Made by a program: the position numbers and the translations under genes. From positions 260 through 9,815 of the forward strand of contig DMTA01000260.1 of NCBI GenBank assembly GCA_003454835.1: a stretch of DNA of 9,556 bases, written 5' to 3'. The notes beneath the pieces were generated by a model, which saw only the letters and a program-made list of their open reading frames with translations, made no database searches and had not been told where the DNA came from. The stretch comes from Achromobacter sp. GTDB taxonomy: Bacteria; Pseudomonadota; Gammaproteobacteria; Burkholderiales; Burkholderiaceae_B. Of the stretch, positions 1 to 6,122 are shown one piece after another. Positions within the stretch are counted from its first letter, which is position 1; the number at the start of each line of letters is the position of its first letter.

Positions 1-381
1 ACCATCGAAGACCACCGCTACACGCAGGCATTGGCGTCGGTGGATTTCATCAAACGCCACATCTTTCCGGGCAGCTTCATTCCGTCCATCGAGGCCATGC
101 TGCGCGCCAAGACGCGCGCCTGCGATCTGGCGCTGGTGCACCTGGAGGATTTCGGCCTGTCGTACGCGCGCACGCTGCAAGTCTGGCGTGAGCGCTTTTT
201 GACGCGGCAACCCGAGGTGCGGGCGCAAGGATTCGATGCGCGCTTCTGCCGCTTGTGGGAGTTCTACCTGGCGTACTGCGAAGGCGGTTTTCGCGAGCGT
301 TCCATCGGTGTCGCGCACCTGCTGCTGACGCATCCGCAGGCGCGCGCCGAGGGCGCCCGCTGGGTGCGGGAGGCATCATGA
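1..381 (+). CDS. cfa: Cyclopropane-fatty-acyl-phospholipid synthase, C-terminal part (5' end outside window)
   Basis: The reading frame is open from base 1 to a TGA at 379-381, so this is the last 126 residues of a longer protein. It shows hallmarks of the Cfa C-terminus: TIEDHRY, VDFIKRHIFPG followed by PS, the segment DFGLSYARTL (its Tyr matches the conserved active-site Tyr of this family), WRERF, then FYLAYCEGGF. Family knowledge: Cfa uses S-adenosylmethionine to add a methylene group across a cis double bond of a membrane phospholipid acyl chain, working peripherally at the inner membrane. The SAM-binding domain lies upstream and is not visible. The stop overlaps the next start (ATGA), so the two genes are co-transcribed and probably translationally coupled. 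A more distant Cfa-superfamily enzyme on another lipid substrate is possible, because a second paralogue lies two genes on. Confidence 0.9.
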   Translation, partial: TIEDHRYTQALASVDFIKRHIFPGSFIPSIEAMLRAKTRACDLALVHLEDFGLSYARTLQVWRERFLTRQPEVRAQGFDARFCRLWEFYLAYCEGGFRERSIGVAHLLLTHPQARAEGARWVREAS

Positions 382-1145
382 CGATCTGGCAGCAATGGGT
401 CTGCATCGCGATCCTCATGATCGCCGCCATGGCGCTGGCGTGGGGCTGGCAGCGGCGCCGCGCCAACGCGGGCATCGTCGACGTGGTGTGGGCGCTGGGC
501 ATGGGAGCTGCCGCCTGGCTGATCGCCGCCACCGGCGCGGGCAGCGTGGACGCCAGGCTCGCCCTTGCAGTGATGGCAGGCGTCTGGTCGCTGCGGCTTG
601 CGTGGCATTTGTGGCGCCGCGTGCGCGCGGGCGAAGACGGCCGCTATCGCACCCTGCGTGAACACTGGCAGGGCCACCAGGGCAAATTCTTCGGCCTGTT
701 CATGTTCCAGGCCGGGCTGGTGATGCTGTTCTGCGTGCCTTTCCTGGCGGCGGGCGTCAGCCCGGCGCAAGGCTGGCCCGTGGCGCTGGGCCTGCTGATC
801 TGGGTGGCCGCCCTGTCGGGCGAGGTGATTGCCGACCGCCAGCTCGACCGCTTCCGCGACAACCCCAATCACCGTGGCCTGACCTGCCGGCACGGCGTGT
901 GGCGCTATTCGCGGCATCCGAACTATTTCTTCGAGTGGTGCCATTGGTTTGCCTACGTCGCCCTCGCGTGGGGCTCGCCGCTGGCGTGGATGTCATGGCT
1001 GGGGCCAGTGCTGATGTATGTATTCCTGCGCTGGATCAGCGGCATTCCGTTTACCGAGCAACAGGCGCTGCGCACGCGCGGCGACGACTACCGCGACTAC
1101 CAACGCCGCACCCCGGCCTTCTTTCCCTGGTTCCCGAAATCCTGA
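378..1145 (+). CDS. DUF1295 membrane protein, steroid 5-alpha-reductase-like
   Basis: This 255-residue integral membrane protein starts at the ATG overlapping the cfa stop; GGGAGG at 368-373 is the ribosome binding site. Hydrophobic segments lie near residues 8-22, 33-52, 60-78, 104-125, 134-150, 186-198 and 203-220. The C-terminal third carries the family signature: EVIADRQLDRFR (149-160), YSRHPNYFFEW (177-187) and YRDYQRRTPAFFPWFP (238-253). In the related reductase and isoprenylcysteine methyltransferase superfamily this region binds NADPH or SAM. DUF1295 proteins are often encoded beside cfa-type methyltransferases, and no exact reaction is known to me. Inference: an NADPH-dependent reductase acting on an unsaturated or methylated lipid made by the flanking methyltransferases. 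Longer in-frame starts upstream lie inside cfa and are unlikely. Confidence 0.88.
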   Translation: MTIWQQWVCIAILMIAAMALAWGWQRRRANAGIVDVVWALGMGAAAWLIAATGAGSVDARLALAVMAGVWSLRLAWHLWRRVRAGEDGRYRTLREHWQGHQGKFFGLFMFQAGLVMLFCVPFLAAGVSPAQGWPVALGLLIWVAALSGEVIADRQLDRFRDNPNHRGLTCRHGVWRYSRHPNYFFEWCHWFAYVALAWGSPLAWMSWLGPVLMYVFLRWISGIPFTEQQALRTRGDDYRDYQRRTPAFFPWFPKS

Positions 1146-1156
1146 CGAGGCACGCC

Positions 1157-2239
1157 ATGACAACCGCCACGCTGCACGACACTCCGTTGCCCGCCGACCG
1201 CCCGGCGCCCGGCCTGCTCGGCCTGGCCGAGCGACCCCTGCTGCCCGATGCGTTGTTGCGCCTGGGCATGCGGCGCCTCTGCGCCGAGCGTCTGGCCCAG
1301 GAATACGCCGGCGGCATCGAGGCCTGGACCGACCGCGACCGCCAGCTCATTGCCGGCCTGCGCACCAGCGCCGTCGCCATCCATACCGACGCCGCGAACG
1401 CCCAGCACTACGAGCTGCCGACCGCGTTCTTCCAGCTTTGCCTGGGCGCGCGGATGAAGTATTCAAGCTGCTATTACCCGATGGGCGATGAAACCCTGGA
1501 CCAGGCCGAAACCGCCATGCTGCGCCTGTATGGCGAGCGCGCCGAGCTGGCCGACGGCCAGGACATCCTGGAGCTGGGGTGCGGCTGGGGCTCGCTGACG
1601 CTGTGGATGGCCGAACGCTATCCGAACGCGCGCATCACCGCGGTGTCGAACTCGGCCACCCAGCGCCAGCACATCGAGGCGCGCTGCCGCGAGCGCGGCT
1701 GGTCGCACGTGCGCGTCGTTACCTGCGACGTCAACGTCCTGGCCTTGCCCGGCGCCGCCTTCGACCGCTGCGTCTCGGTGGAAATGTTCGAGCACATGCG
1801 CAACTACCAGGACCTGATGGGGCGCATCGCGCATTGGCTGCGGCCCGGCGGAAAGCTGTTCGTGCACATCTTTGCGCACCGCGAACGCGCCTATCCGTTC
1901 GAGACGGACGGCGCCGGCAACTGGATGGGACGGCACTTCTTCACCGGCGGCATCATGCCGTCGGCCCAGACGTTGCTGCACTTCCAGCAAGACCTCGCGC
2001 TCGAGGAGCGTTGGTTTCTCGACGGCACGCATTACGCCCGCACCGCCAATCACTGGCTCGCCAACCAGGACGCCCGCCGCGAGCCGGCGCGGGTGGCGTT
2101 GGCTGAGGCCTACGGCGCGCCGTTGTCCGGGTTGTGGCATCAGCGCTGGCGCATGTTCTGGATGGCATGCGCCGAACTCTTCGGCTATGACGATGGCCAG
2201 CAATGGGGCGTGGCGCACTATCGCTACACGCGGCCTTAA
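1157..2239 (+). CDS. Cfa-superfamily SAM methyltransferase, coclaurine N-methyltransferase-like
   Basis: This 360-residue soluble class I methyltransferase starts at the ATG preceded by CGAGG (1146-1150), 11 bases after the DUF1295 stop. The SAM-binding motif is DILELGCGWGS (136-146), followed by NSATQRQHIE. The active-site stretch is SVEMFEHM, with E209, E212 and H213. Further on are GGKLFVHIFAH, HFFTGGIMPSA, THYARTANHW and, near the end, CAELFGYDDGQQW. From memory, these segments and the length follow plant coclaurine/pavine N-methyltransferases (about 360 residues) more closely than E. coli Cfa. E. coli Cfa has a Gly where E209 stands, and its YSCAY segment appears here as YSSCYY (102-107). 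The operon setting (cfa, DUF1295, lipocalin) favours a lipid substrate, but an amine substrate cannot be excluded. Automated annotation would probably call it cyclopropane-fatty-acyl-phospholipid synthase. Confidence 0.88.
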   Translation: MTTATLHDTPLPADRPAPGLLGLAERPLLPDALLRLGMRRLCAERLAQEYAGGIEAWTDRDRQLIAGLRTSAVAIHTDAANAQHYELPTAFFQLCLGARMKYSSCYYPMGDETLDQAETAMLRLYGERAELADGQDILELGCGWGSLTLWMAERYPNARITAVSNSATQRQHIEARCRERGWSHVRVVTCDVNVLALPGAAFDRCVSVEMFEHMRNYQDLMGRIAHWLRPGGKLFVHIFAHRERAYPFETDGAGNWMGRHFFTGGIMPSAQTLLHFQQDLALEERWFLDGTHYARTANHWLANQDARREPARVALAEAYGAPLSGLWHQRWRMFWMACAELFGYDDGQQWGVAHYRYTRP

Positions 2240-2243
2240 GGAG
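2238..2243 (+). promoter_or_regulatory. Shine-Dalgarno of the lipocalin gene, overlapping the upstream stop
   Basis: AAGGAG sits 7 bases before the ATG at 2251 and overlaps the TAA stop (2237-2239) of the methyltransferase gene. It fixes the lipocalin start and indicates coupled translation within one operon. Confidence 0.75.
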
Positions 2244-2250
2244 AACCATC

Positions 2251-2769
2251 ATGTTGCGAACCCTGTGCATCGGCGTGACGGCCCTCTTGGCCGGCTGCGC
2301 GTCGCCGCCGCCCATGCCGCCGGTGGCAAACGTGGACCTGAACCGTTTCATGGGCGACTGGTATGTGATCGCGCACATTCCCAGTTGGCCCGAGCGCAAC
2401 GCCTACGACGCGGTGGAAGGTTACCGGCTGTTGCCGGACGGCCGTGTGCAGACGGATTTCCGCTATCGCGATGGCAGTTTCGATGCGCCCATCGACACCA
2501 TGCACCCGGTTGCGACGGTGCGGCCCGGCACTGGCAATGCGGTGTGGGGCATGCAGTTCTTCTGGCCCATCAAGGCCGAGTACGTGATCGCCTATCTGGA
2601 CGAGTCGTACCAGACCACCATCATTGGCCGTTCCAAGCGCGACCACGTCTGGATCATGGCCCGGGTGCCGTGCCTGGACGATGCGGTGTATGCCGACCTG
2701 CTGCGCAGGGTGACGGCACTGGGCTATACGGAAGCGCCGCGCAAGGTGCCGCAGCGGTGCGGCCAGTGA
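2251..2769 (+). CDS. blc: Blc-type outer-membrane lipocalin lipoprotein
   Basis: This 172-residue protein has a lipoprotein signal peptide ending in the lipobox LAGC, with the lipidated Cys at residue 16. The residue after it is Ala, so sorting to the outer membrane is expected. The lipocalin signature follows at once: FMGDWYVIAHIP (33-44), with the GxW motif at 35-37. Later strands include LLPDGRVQTDFRYRDGSFD and YVIAYLDESYQTTIIGR, as in bacterial Blc. Cys141 and Cys170 near the C-terminus could form a disulfide. Family knowledge: E. coli Blc is an outer-membrane lipocalin that binds fatty acids and lysophospholipids. As last gene of the operon it fits a role in storing, moving or repairing the lipids handled by the upstream enzymes. 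The symbol is by family resemblance, not proven orthology. Confidence 0.9.
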   Translation: MLRTLCIGVTALLAGCASPPPMPPVANVDLNRFMGDWYVIAHIPSWPERNAYDAVEGYRLLPDGRVQTDFRYRDGSFDAPIDTMHPVATVRPGTGNAVWGMQFFWPIKAEYVIAYLDESYQTTIIGRSKRDHVWIMARVPCLDDAVYADLLRRVTALGYTEAPRKVPQRCGQ

Positions 2770-2803
2770 GGGCGGTTGCGTCGGCATTGTGCGCGCGTTG
2801 ACA

Positions 2804-2809
2804 TAGAAT
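2804..2809 (+). promoter_or_regulatory. Possible -10 element for the MocR-type gene
   Basis: TAGAAT matches TATAAT at 5 of 6 positions and would start transcription near 2816, 48 bases before the chosen MocR start. No well-spaced -35 is visible. The perfect TTGACA at 2798-2803 directly abuts it and has no -10 at 17 bases downstream. The call is tentative. Confidence 0.3.
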
Positions 2810-2833
2810 GGCCGGTCAAAACCGGCCGTTTTC
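2806..2833 (+). terminator. Probable Rho-independent terminator of the lipid operon
   Basis: GGCCGGT (2810-2816), loop CAAA and ACCGGCC (2821-2827) form a perfect 7-bp GC stem followed by GTTTTC. The flanking GAAT can pair with GTTT (two A-U pairs plus wobbles). It lies 40 bases after the lipocalin stop. The T tract is short (4), so termination may be modest. The same DNA may be a protein-binding palindrome, as noted for the CCGGT repeats. Confidence 0.6.
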
Positions 2834-2852
2834 ATGCCGGTTGGCAGACCGG
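2812..2852. repeat. Four alternating CCGGT/ACCGG half-sites upstream of the MocR gene
   Basis: CCGGT occurs at 2812-2816 and 2837-2841; its complement ACCGG occurs at 2821-2825 and 2848-2852. This gives two successive inverted repeats with 4- and 6-base loops. The first pair is the core of the terminator hairpin. The second has no such role and lies just before the MocR start, where an autoregulatory operator would be expected. Chance is possible in GC-rich DNA. Confidence 0.4.
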
Positions 2853-2863
2853 TTAATACCTCT

Positions 2864-4363
2864 ATGGCAACGACATTCCAGCTGGACACGCTCAAGATTC
2901 GGATGAACGACGCGGCGCTCCAGCGATTGGACCTGCATCACCGCATCCAACGGGCGCTGCGCGCGCTGATCATGGACGGCGTCTTGGGGCCGCGGGTCAA
3001 GCTGCCCGCGACGCGCGGCCTGGCCAAGTCGCTGGGCGTGTCGCGCGACACCGTCGAAAACGCCTATGTGCAACTGCATCGGGACGGCTACATCGTGCGC
3101 CGCGAGGGCTCGGGCAGCTATGTGTCCGAGACGGTGGGAATCGAGCTGCGGGGCGCGACGCGCAAGCGTGCAAAGCTGGAGCCCAAGCCGGGCGCGGCGC
3201 AGCCGGGGACTGGCCTGAGCCGGCGCGGCCGGGCGATTCTGGATAGCGGCGGCGTTTCCGATCAGCAGGTCATCAAGGCGTTCGCCACGGGGCTGCCCGA
3301 GACGCGCACGTTTCCCACCGGCGTTTGGGAGCGTCTGCAGCGCCAGGTCATGAAGGACAGCCGCGACCACGTGCTGCTGCATGGCGACCCGCAGGGCGCC
3401 GAACCGCTGCGCCGCGCGATCGCCGCCCACCTGAACCTGGAGCGTGGCGCCAAGGTCGTGCCCGAGCAGGTGCTGGTGCTCAGCAGCACCCGGCAAGCGC
3501 TCTATCTGTGCGCGCAACTGCTGGCGGACGCAGACAAGCCCATCCTGATGGAGAATCCCGGCTACTTCGGCGCCCGCAAGGCGTTCGAAGCCGCCGAGAC
3601 GCGGATCGTGCCGATCGACGTCGATGCGCAGGGCATACGCACGGATCTCTTGCACGCGGACCGCAGCGGCGCCAGTTGCGTCTACGTTACGCCGTCGCAC
3701 CAGTATCCGACTGGCGTGACATTGTCGCTGGAACGCAGGCTGGCGCTGATCGCTTGGGCCGCGCGCCATGGCAAGTGGATCATCGAGGACGACTACGACA
3801 GCGAATTCCATTACGACGGTTCGCCGACCGCTTGCGTGCAGGGCCTGGACCGGCATCAACGCACCTTGTACCTGGGCACGTTCAGCAAGACGCTGTATCC
3901 CGGCCTGCGGATGGGGTATATGGCGCTGCCGCTGGAACTGGTCGACGCGTTTTCACGGGCGCGCAGCATCATGGACGGACACACGCCGCAGATACTGCAA
4001 CTGACGCTGGCCCGCTTCATGGAAGACGGTCATTACCATTCGCATGTGCGGGCGATGCGCAAGCTGTACGCGGGACGGCGCGAGGTGCTGCTGGCGTCGC
4101 TGGTAAAGCGGCTGGACGGCGTCGTGCAGGCCGTGCGTCCTCCGGGCGGCTTGCAGATTCCATGCCTGCTCCCCCAGCCAGGCTGGACCGAGGAAAAGAC
4201 CGTGCGCCTGGCAGAGCGAGCCGGTCTGCGCCTGCCCGGGCTGAGCCGCCTGTATGCCGGCGAGTTCAGGCAGCTGGGCTGGTTGTTGGGCTATGCGTCG
4301 CTGACGGCCTACGAGATCGAGGATGCGGTGCTGCGGCTGTCCAATGCGTTGTCAAGCGCCTGA
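2864..4363 (+). CDS. MocR/GabR-type regulator (GntR wHTH fused to aminotransferase-fold domain)
   Basis: This 499-residue protein has a GntR winged helix-turn-helix at about residues 23-88 (LPATRGLAKSLGVSRDTVE, then RDGYIVRREGSGSYV). A basic linker spans about 90-125 and a fold-type I aminotransferase domain runs to the end. The PLP site is intact: EDDYDSEF gives D309 and Y311, and TFSKTLYPGLRMGY gives the Schiff-base Lys342. The D to Y to K spacing equals that of B. subtilis GabR (D279, Y281, K312, from memory). Family knowledge: these dimers bind direct or inverted repeats and sense PLP or an amino compound to control a nearby gene. Inference: the target is the convergent benE and/or itself. 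An alternative ATG at 2834 would add ten residues but lies on the terminator T tract. Neither start has a clear Shine-Dalgarno. PdxR-like naming is possible, but no pdx genes are in view. Confidence 0.92.
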   Translation: MATTFQLDTLKIRMNDAALQRLDLHHRIQRALRALIMDGVLGPRVKLPATRGLAKSLGVSRDTVENAYVQLHRDGYIVRREGSGSYVSETVGIELRGATRKRAKLEPKPGAAQPGTGLSRRGRAILDSGGVSDQQVIKAFATGLPETRTFPTGVWERLQRQVMKDSRDHVLLHGDPQGAEPLRRAIAAHLNLERGAKVVPEQVLVLSSTRQALYLCAQLLADADKPILMENPGYFGARKAFEAAETRIVPIDVDAQGIRTDLLHADRSGASCVYVTPSHQYPTGVTLSLERRLALIAWAARHGKWIIEDDYDSEFHYDGSPTACVQGLDRHQRTLYLGTFSKTLYPGLRMGYMALPLELVDAFSRARSIMDGHTPQILQLTLARFMEDGHYHSHVRAMRKLYAGRREVLLASLVKRLDGVVQAVRPPGGLQIPCLLPQPGWTEEKTVRLAERAGLRLPGLSRLYAGEFRQLGWLLGYASLTAYEIEDAVLRLSNALSSA

Positions 4364-5566
4364 TTGGCCTTCACGGGGCAAAACGAAGGCCCGGCCGCCA
4401 TGCATCAGCAGGTGCGCGGTCAGGCCGGCCACCAGGCCCCAGAATGCGCCGCCCACGCCCAGCAAGGTGACATTCGCGGCGGTAGCCAGGAAGGTAATGA
4501 GCGCAGTCTCCCGGGTTCGCGCGTCGGCCATGGCATTGGCCAGACTGCCTCCGATTGCGCCAAGCAAGGCAAGCCCGGCCAGCGTGGTGATGAAGGCCTT
4601 GGGCAGCACCATGAACAGCGTCGCCAAGGTGACGCCGAACGTGCCCACCAGGATGTAGAACGCGCCGCAGGCAAGTCCCGCGATGTATCGCTTGGCCGGA
4701 TCTTCATGGGCATCCTTGCCGGTGCAGATGGCGGCGGTAATGGCCGCTACGTTGAACGCGTGCGCGCCAAAGGGCGCCATGACGAGCGACCCCAGCCCCG
4801 TCACGGTCAGGATCGGATTCGCGCTGGTCCGGTAGCCGTCGTTGCTCAGCACCAGCATGCCGGGCATGTACTGGCCGGTGAGTGTGATGAGGAAAAGGGG
4901 CAGGGCCACGCCCAACAGCGCCTGCAACGAGAAGCTGGGCATTTCGAACACGGGCGCCGCCAGGCGCAGATGGACGGCCGAGAAGTCGATGCGGCCTTGC
5001 GCGATCAGCAGTCCGAGACCGATGGCCAGGATGCCGACCACGGCAAAGCGTGAGGTAAAGCGCTTGAGCAGCGCGTAGGAGATCACCAGCACGATCACCA
5101 GCAGGGGGTCGGCGCTGGCGCCGCCGAAGGCATTGACGCCGAACTGCAGCAGGATGCCCGCCAGCAGGCCGGCGGCAATGCCGCCCGGGATCCTGCGCAC
5201 GAGCTTTTCAAAAGCGCCCGACAGCCCCAGCGCGATGAAGCCCAGCGCCGAAAGCATGTACGCGCCGATGACTTCGCCGTAAGGCGTGAAAGGCATGACG
5301 GTCGCCAGGAACGCGACGCCAGGCGTGGACCACGCCGTGATGATCGGCGCCTTGTACCGCCAGCTCAGCAGCGCGCCGGTCACGCCCACCCCGACGGATA
5401 CCGCCCATACCCAGGAGGTGGTTTGCGCCGGCGACAACCGGGCCAGCTCGGCCGCCTGGAACACCATGACGAAGGTGCCGCCGTAGTTCACCAGGACCGA
5501 AATCAGGGCCGCGACGGTGGGGGATAGGAAGTCGGCGGGTCTGAGACCCGCCCGAGGTGCTGTCAT
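4352..5566 (-). CDS. benE: BenE-family benzoate/H+ symporter
   Basis: This 404-residue inner-membrane protein is hydrophobic along its whole length, with about 11-12 predicted helices. Family motifs are PIITAWSTPGVAF (74-86), LTGQYMPGMLVLSNDGY (229-245), and APFGAHAFN followed by AAICTGKDAHEDPAKRY (about 264-294), the last being the strongest BenE signature. Family knowledge: BenE proteins import benzoate or related aromatic acids with protons. The start is the ATG at 5566, because GGAG (5573-5576, reverse strand) sits 6 bases before it; a longer open frame to 5656 adds 30 untypical residues. No ben or cat catabolic gene lies in the window, so the real substrate is open. Its last 12 bases overlap the 3' end of the convergent MocR gene, leaving no room for a dedicated terminator between them. 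Confidence 0.92.
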   Translation of the reverse strand: MTAPRAGLRPADFLSPTVAALISVLVNYGGTFVMVFQAAELARLSPAQTTSWVWAVSVGVGVTGALLSWRYKAPIITAWSTPGVAFLATVMPFTPYGEVIGAYMLSALGFIALGLSGAFEKLVRRIPGGIAAGLLAGILLQFGVNAFGGASADPLLVIVLVISYALLKRFTSRFAVVGILAIGLGLLIAQGRIDFSAVHLRLAAPVFEMPSFSLQALLGVALPLFLITLTGQYMPGMLVLSNDGYRTSANPILTVTGLGSLVMAPFGAHAFNVAAITAAICTGKDAHEDPAKRYIAGLACGAFYILVGTFGVTLATLFMVLPKAFITTLAGLALLGAIGGSLANAMADARTRETALITFLATAANVTLLGVGGAFWGLVAGLTAHLLMHGGRAFVLPREGQSGA

Positions 5567-5580
5567 GAGTGGCTCCGCAT

Positions 5581-5612
5581 TCAAGAGGCGCCCGGCCGCA
5601 GGCCGGACTTGA
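5581..5612 (-). other. Leader hairpin upstream of benE
   Basis: CCGGCC (5592-5597), loop GCA and GGCCGG (5601-5606) form a strong 6-bp GC stem. An outer pair TCAAG (5581-5585) and CTTGA (5608-5612) extends it past an asymmetric bulge. On the reverse strand it would lie in the benE 5' leader, ending just upstream of the GGAG ribosome binding site. It could affect translation or message stability. No T tract follows it in the benE direction, so it is unlikely to be a simple terminator. Confidence 0.4.
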
Positions 5613-5632
5613 ACGGGGAGTCTATGAGGAAC

Positions 5633-5664
5633 GCGGTATGTTGATACCTGCCACATGCGGTATG
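5633..5664. promoter_or_regulatory. Candidate operator: GGTAT/ATACC repeats upstream of benE
   Basis: GCGGTATG occurs twice as a direct repeat (5633-5640 and 5657-5664), offset by 24 bases. Between the copies, GGTAT GTTG ATACC (5635-5648) is a perfect inverted repeat. From memory, B. subtilis GabR binds ATACCA direct repeats plus an inverted half-site, so this arrangement suits a MocR-type protein. One ATACC copy also sits at 2856-2860, right before the MocR start. A further GCGGT (5657-5661)/ACCGC (5673-5677) pair overlaps. Function is inferred only. Confidence 0.42.
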
Positions 5665-5703
5665 ACGGGCAGACCGCTTTGGGCCGTTCGGTGGCAACTA
5701 CGC

Positions 5704-5709
5704 TATTCT
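5704..5709 (+). promoter_or_regulatory. Weak candidate -10 for the Rap1a/Tai-like gene
   Basis: TATTCT matches the sigma-70 -10 hexamer at 4 of 6 positions and lies 43 bases before the ATG at 5753. No convincing -35 is visible at normal spacing. A ribosome binding site AGAGGA (5737-5742) lies 10 bases before the start. Confidence 0.25.
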
Positions 5710-5752
5710 TCGCTCAGATTCGGGAACCAGGTTCAAAGAGGAACGTTGAACA

Positions 5753-6112
5753 ATGAAGCGCGTGGCACTGATCTTCATGCTGTTTTCCTGCGTGGCCGTC
5801 CAGGCGCAGGATGTCCGTACCTGGCATTTTTCCGGCGCCGATCTGATCGCCGCCCTGGAAGGCAAAATGCCCTCGGAGATACGCGATGCCTCGCTGGCAC
5901 GCCAGTTTTCTTCGGCCTATGCGCAGGGCTATGTGAGCGGGATTGCCGATCAGACGCAAGGCGCGATCTGGTGCACCCGAACCGGCGTCCTGCCGCATGA
6001 ATTGAAAGACCGGGTGCACAGCTATCTGACTGCGCTGCCCGATAGCCGGGTGAACGGGAACGCCGGGCCGCTGGTGGGCGAGGCGCTGGCGCGGTCGTTC
6101 CCTTGCCGGTAG
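5753..6112 (+). CDS. Small secreted Rap1a/Tai immunity-like protein
   Basis: This 119-residue protein has an N-terminal signal peptide (KR, then hydrophobic residues 4-16, cleavage expected after VQA at 16-18). The mature part has the layout of the Rap1a/Tai family: FSGADLIAALEG near the N-terminus, YAQGYVSGIADQ (56-67), WC (73-74), a VLPHEL helix and a final ALARSFPC. Cys74 and Cys118 would be the conserved disulfide pair. Family knowledge: founding members are periplasmic proteins that neutralise type VI secretion amidase effectors, but many homologues are orphans of unknown role. No effector or secretion gene is in view, so immunity is not implied here. The gene is monocistronic: it diverges from benE and its stop lies 10 bases from the end of the convergent receptor gene. 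Confidence 0.72.
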   Translation: MKRVALIFMLFSCVAVQAQDVRTWHFSGADLIAALEGKMPSEIRDASLARQFSSAYAQGYVSGIADQTQGAIWCTRTGVLPHELKDRVHSYLTALPDSRVNGNAGPLVGEALARSFPCR

Positions 6113-6122
6113 GGGCGTCGCT

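Noticed and set aside
255..377. Longer 5' extension of the DUF1295 protein
   Set aside because: It would run inside cfa with an unlikely Arg/Ala-rich sequence. The ATGA start at 378 has GGGAGG upstream and begins directly with a membrane segment.
899..1156. Longer 5' extension of the second methyltransferase (frame opens at 899)
   Set aside because: The extension lies inside the DUF1295 gene. The ATG at 1157 has a Shine-Dalgarno and starts a protein of normal family length.
1872..2801. Open + strand frame of 309 codons spanning the methyltransferase end and the lipocalin
   Set aside because: It overlaps two well-supported genes in another frame, and its composition (Arg, Ala, Pro-rich) shows no domain.
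2798..2803. Perfect TTGACA hexamer as a -35 element
   Set aside because: At 16-18 bases downstream the sequence is ACCGGC-like, not a -10, so it does not form a standard promoter. It is kept only as context for the TAGAAT next to it.
2816..3859. Open - strand frame of 347 codons across the MocR gene
   Set aside because: It is antisense to a gene with intact helix-turn-helix and PLP-site motifs. The translated sequence is low-complexity and Arg/Ala/His-rich, as expected for a shadow frame.
4364..5053. Open + strand frame of 229 codons across benE
   Set aside because: It is the complement of the BenE coding sequence. Its Gly/Gln/Arg-rich product has no recognisable feature and no ribosome binding site.
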